Under the pieces are notes generated by a model. That model ran no database searches and was not told where the DNA came from. It worked only from the letters and a program-made list of their open reading frames with translations. The translations under genes and the position numbers were made by a program. From positions 1 through 64,000 of the forward strand of contig JAISIR010000014.1 in assembly GCA_031261985.1 (NCBI GenBank): a stretch of DNA of 64,000 nucleotides, given 5' to 3'. Positions 62,019 through 64,000 of this stretch are shown piece after piece (position 1 is the first letter of the stretch; every line of letters starts with the position of its first letter). The stretch is from Clostridiales bacterium (GTDB taxonomy: Bacteria > Bacillota > Clostridia > Monoglobales > WRBX01).

Positions 62019-63857
62019 ATGAGGATTAACACAGTTGAAGAACTAGATAAATTAGCCAAAAGTTTAAAAGAGCAAAAATCGGCAGAGATTATTATTAAAA
62101 CATGCGCAGGAACAGGTTGTATGTCTTCTGACAGCGCAAAAATACTAAAGAATTTCGAGATTCTGCTTAAACATCATGGGTTAGATAATAAAGTATCCTT
62201 CCAGCCTACAGGTTGCTTTGGTTTTTGCGAGCAAGGCCCTATAGTTAAAGTAAATGATGTATTTTATGTCCAAGTTACTCCTAAAGATGTAAACGAGATT
62301 ATTCAAAGCCATATCATAGATGGCAAACCCGTCGAGCGCCTTTTGTATCGCGATAAAACTACAGGCGAGGCAGTTAAAAGCTTTGACGATATCCAGTTTT
62401 ATAAACGTCAAATGCGTATTGCTTTGCGTAATTGTGGCGATATCAATCCCGAATCGCTAGAAGATTATATCGCACGCGATGGGTATAAAGCTTTGGCTAA
62501 ATCCTTGGCAATGTCACCTCAAGATGTTATTAACGAGATTAAACAATCGGGGCTTCGCGGCCGTGGCGGCGCAGGCTTCCCAACAGGAGTCAAGTGGGAG
62601 ATAGCTGCAAACTCTGCCGGTAAGAAAAAGTTCGTTTTGTGTAATGCTGACGAAGGCGACCCAGGCGCGTTTATGGACCGTTCTATTTTAGAGGGCGACC
62701 CTAATAGCGTTATCGAGGCAATGGCAATTTGCGCTTACTCAATCGGTGCAGATGAAGGCGTTATCTACATTCGCGCCGAGTATCCTTTGGCAGTGCATAG
62801 GCTAGAAACCGCCATTAAACAAGCTACCGAGGCAGGATTATTGGGCGAGAATATATTCGGCACCAATTTTAGCTTTAAAATCTCGCTTAGCTTAGGTGCT
62901 GGCGCATTTGTATGTGGCGAAGAAACTTCACTTATGAACAGCGTGGAGGGATTGCGTGGCGAGCCGCGTGTTAAACCGCCTTTCCCAGCCGAAAATGGGT
63001 TGTGGCAAAAGCCTTCTAATATAAATAATGTCGAAACATATGCCAACATTTGCCCTATCATTTTAAACGGTGGCGCGTGGTTCTCTAAAATAGGGACGGA
63101 AAAAAGCAAGGGAACAAAAGTATTCGCGCTGGCGGGCAAAATTAATAACGTCGGCTTGGTAGAGGTGCCAATGGGTACTACTTTGCGCGAAGTTATCTTT
63201 GAGATTGGCGAGGGTATCCGCAATGGCAAAGCACTAAAAGCTGTGCAAACAGGCGGCCCTTCTGGGGGTTGTATACCTGCCGAGTGTTTAGATATGCCTA
63301 TAGATTACGAAAGTCTGGTATCCATCGGCTCTATGATGGGCTCTGGCGGTATGATAGTAATGGACGAGGACGATTGCATGGTAGATGTAGCTAAGTTCTA
63401 TCTAGACTTTACCGTCGACGAAAGCTGTGGTAAATGTACGCCTTGCCGCATAGGGAACTTGCGACTTAAAGAAATTTTAGAAAAAATTTGCGCAGGCAAT
63501 GGCGAAGAAAAAGACTTGATTAAACTAAAAGAACTAGGCGAGATTATAAAAGACACATCCCTTTGCGGGCTTGGTCAAACCGCGCCTAACCCAATACTTT
63601 CTACCATGAACTACTTTATGGACGAGTACGAGGCTCATGTTAAAGAAAAACGTTGCCCCGCAGGTAAATGTAAAGATTTATTGCAATATAAAATAGACCC
63701 TACCAAATGTGTCGGCTGTACCTTATGTGCTAAAAATTGCCCTACCGATGCGATATCAGGCGAGGTAAAAGTTGCACATAAAATAGAGCAAGATAAATGT
63801 ATAAAATGCGGAACCTGTATACAGAAATGTAGGTTTGAAGCAATTAGCAGGGGATAA
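62019..63857 (+). CDS. nuoF: NADH dehydrogenase/hydrogenase 51-kDa flavoprotein subunit (NuoF/HydB family)
   Basis: This 612-residue protein begins directly after nuoE. It has an N-terminal thioredoxin-like [2Fe-2S] domain (CAGTGCM and CFGFCEQGP), the FMN/NADH core with GLRGRGGAGFPTG and CNADEGDPGAFMDRS, a [4Fe-4S] site ESCGKCTPCRIG and a C-terminal two-cluster ferredoxin domain. That four-part build is typical of HydB/HndC of soluble hydrogenases rather than respiratory complex I. Confidence 0.93.
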   Translation: MRINTVEELDKLAKSLKEQKSAEIIIKTCAGTGCMSSDSAKILKNFEILLKHHGLDNKVSFQPTGCFGFCEQGPIVKVNDVFYVQVTPKDVNEIIQSHIIDGKPVERLLYRDKTTGEAVKSFDDIQFYKRQMRIALRNCGDINPESLEDYIARDGYKALAKSLAMSPQDVINEIKQSGLRGRGGAGFPTGVKWEIAANSAGKKKFVLCNADEGDPGAFMDRSILEGDPNSVIEAMAICAYSIGADEGVIYIRAEYPLAVHRLETAIKQATEAGLLGENIFGTNFSFKISLSLGAGAFVCGEETSLMNSVEGLRGEPRVKPPFPAENGLWQKPSNINNVETYANICPIILNGGAWFSKIGTEKSKGTKVFALAGKINNVGLVEVPMGTTLREVIFEIGEGIRNGKALKAVQTGGPSGGCIPAECLDMPIDYESLVSIGSMMGSGGMIVMDEDDCMVDVAKFYLDFTVDESCGKCTPCRIGNLRLKEILEKICAGNGEEKDLIKLKELGEIIKDTSLCGLGQTAPNPILSTMNYFMDEYEAHVKEKRCPAGKCKDLLQYKIDPTKCVGCTLCAKNCPTDAISGEVKVAHKIEQDKCIKCGTCIQKCRFEAISRG

Positions 63858-63904
63858 AAACAAGAATATACAACCGATTAAATTTTATAATGGAGTTTTT
63901 AAAT

Positions 63905-64000
63905 ATGAATGTAACAATAAATAATTTAAACGTAGAAGCGCAACCAGGGCAAACAATTTTAGATGTCGCTAAAGAAAACGATATCCATATACCTACCCTG
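63905..64000 (+). CDS. Start of [FeFe]-hydrogenase/NuoG-like subunit (cut by window end)
   Basis: The 32 visible residues (MNVTINNLNVEAQPGQTILD then VAKENDIHIPTL) match the start of an N-terminal [2Fe-2S] ferredoxin domain as in HydA/HndD or NuoG. A GGAG site precedes the ATG. The rest lies outside the window, so hydrogenase versus NuoG-like or formate dehydrogenase cannot be settled. Confidence 0.75.
   Translation, partial: MNVTINNLNVEAQPGQTILDVAKENDIHIPTL

Overview
This window comes from a low-GC, endospore-forming Bacillota genome of clostridial type. The evidence is a spoIIIA operon, spoVG, a ylbJ homologue, CotF-like coat proteins, GTP-type PEP carboxykinase, Rho, S-layer-homology (SLH) proteins and a NuoE/NuoF-type electron-transfer operon. 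Many genes are preceded by a strong SigA-type promoter with a TTGACA-like -35 and a TATAAT-like -10 separated by 17 bases. No transposase, integrase, CRISPR array or phage gene was seen. It reads as core chromosome, with unusually rich structured repeats between the genes.

Layout. 1-5.1 kb: spoIIIAA to spoIIIAH, the mother-cell half of the feeding-tube channel (spoIIIAA is cut by the window edge). 5.1-8.5 kb: a secreted copper-amine-oxidase-like stalk protein, a helical tandem-repeat protein and a long repeat-filled intergenic region. 8.5-14.1 kb: rho, a polysaccharide deacetylase, soj/parA, spo0J/parB, trmL and spoVG, with three perfect parS palindromes, one of them inside the rho reading frame. 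14.3-21.3 kb (minus strand): an SLH protein, a histidine phosphatase, gap, rpsR-ssb-rpsF with a probable S6:S18 leader RNA, and serA-serC. 21.4-29.3 kb (plus): asnB, a subtilisin-SLH protease, dnaN-recF-remB (no dnaA beside it) and a hexapeptide-repeat protein. 29.3-49 kb (minus): der, cdaR-cdaA, rsmG, pckG, a DUF881 protein, ftsQ, a glycosyltransferase, an O-antigen-ligase-like protein, murJ, ireB, pheT-pheS, a dCMP deaminase, a dGTPase-like protein and mltG. 49-64 kb: a split permease, an M23 peptidase, nth, ylbJ, a VanW protein, an isochorismatase-like hydrolase, a Cys-rich putative spore protein, tRNA-Gly(CCC), tagA-like, tmk, a DUF2156/5-formyl-THF cyclo-ligase fusion, two small coat proteins and the start of a nuoE-nuoF-(hydA/nuoG) operon.

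The most striking signal is a set of dispersed, non-coding, strongly folded elements. Family A (about 165 bp, four copies plus a fragment) has fixed ends, while its inner stem is replaced by a different but still self-complementary sequence in one copy. Family B (about 85-95 bp, six copies) keeps a conserved core loop on three unrelated outer stems. The two occur as ordered A-linker-B cassettes, all in the same orientation. Compensatory change with conserved folding suggests that structure is selected or needed for mobility. Other multi-hairpin elements lie between ssb and rpsR, between spoIIIAG and spoIIIAH, and upstream of the tandem-repeat protein gene.

Most calls rest on reading conserved motifs by eye. 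No database search or folding program was run.
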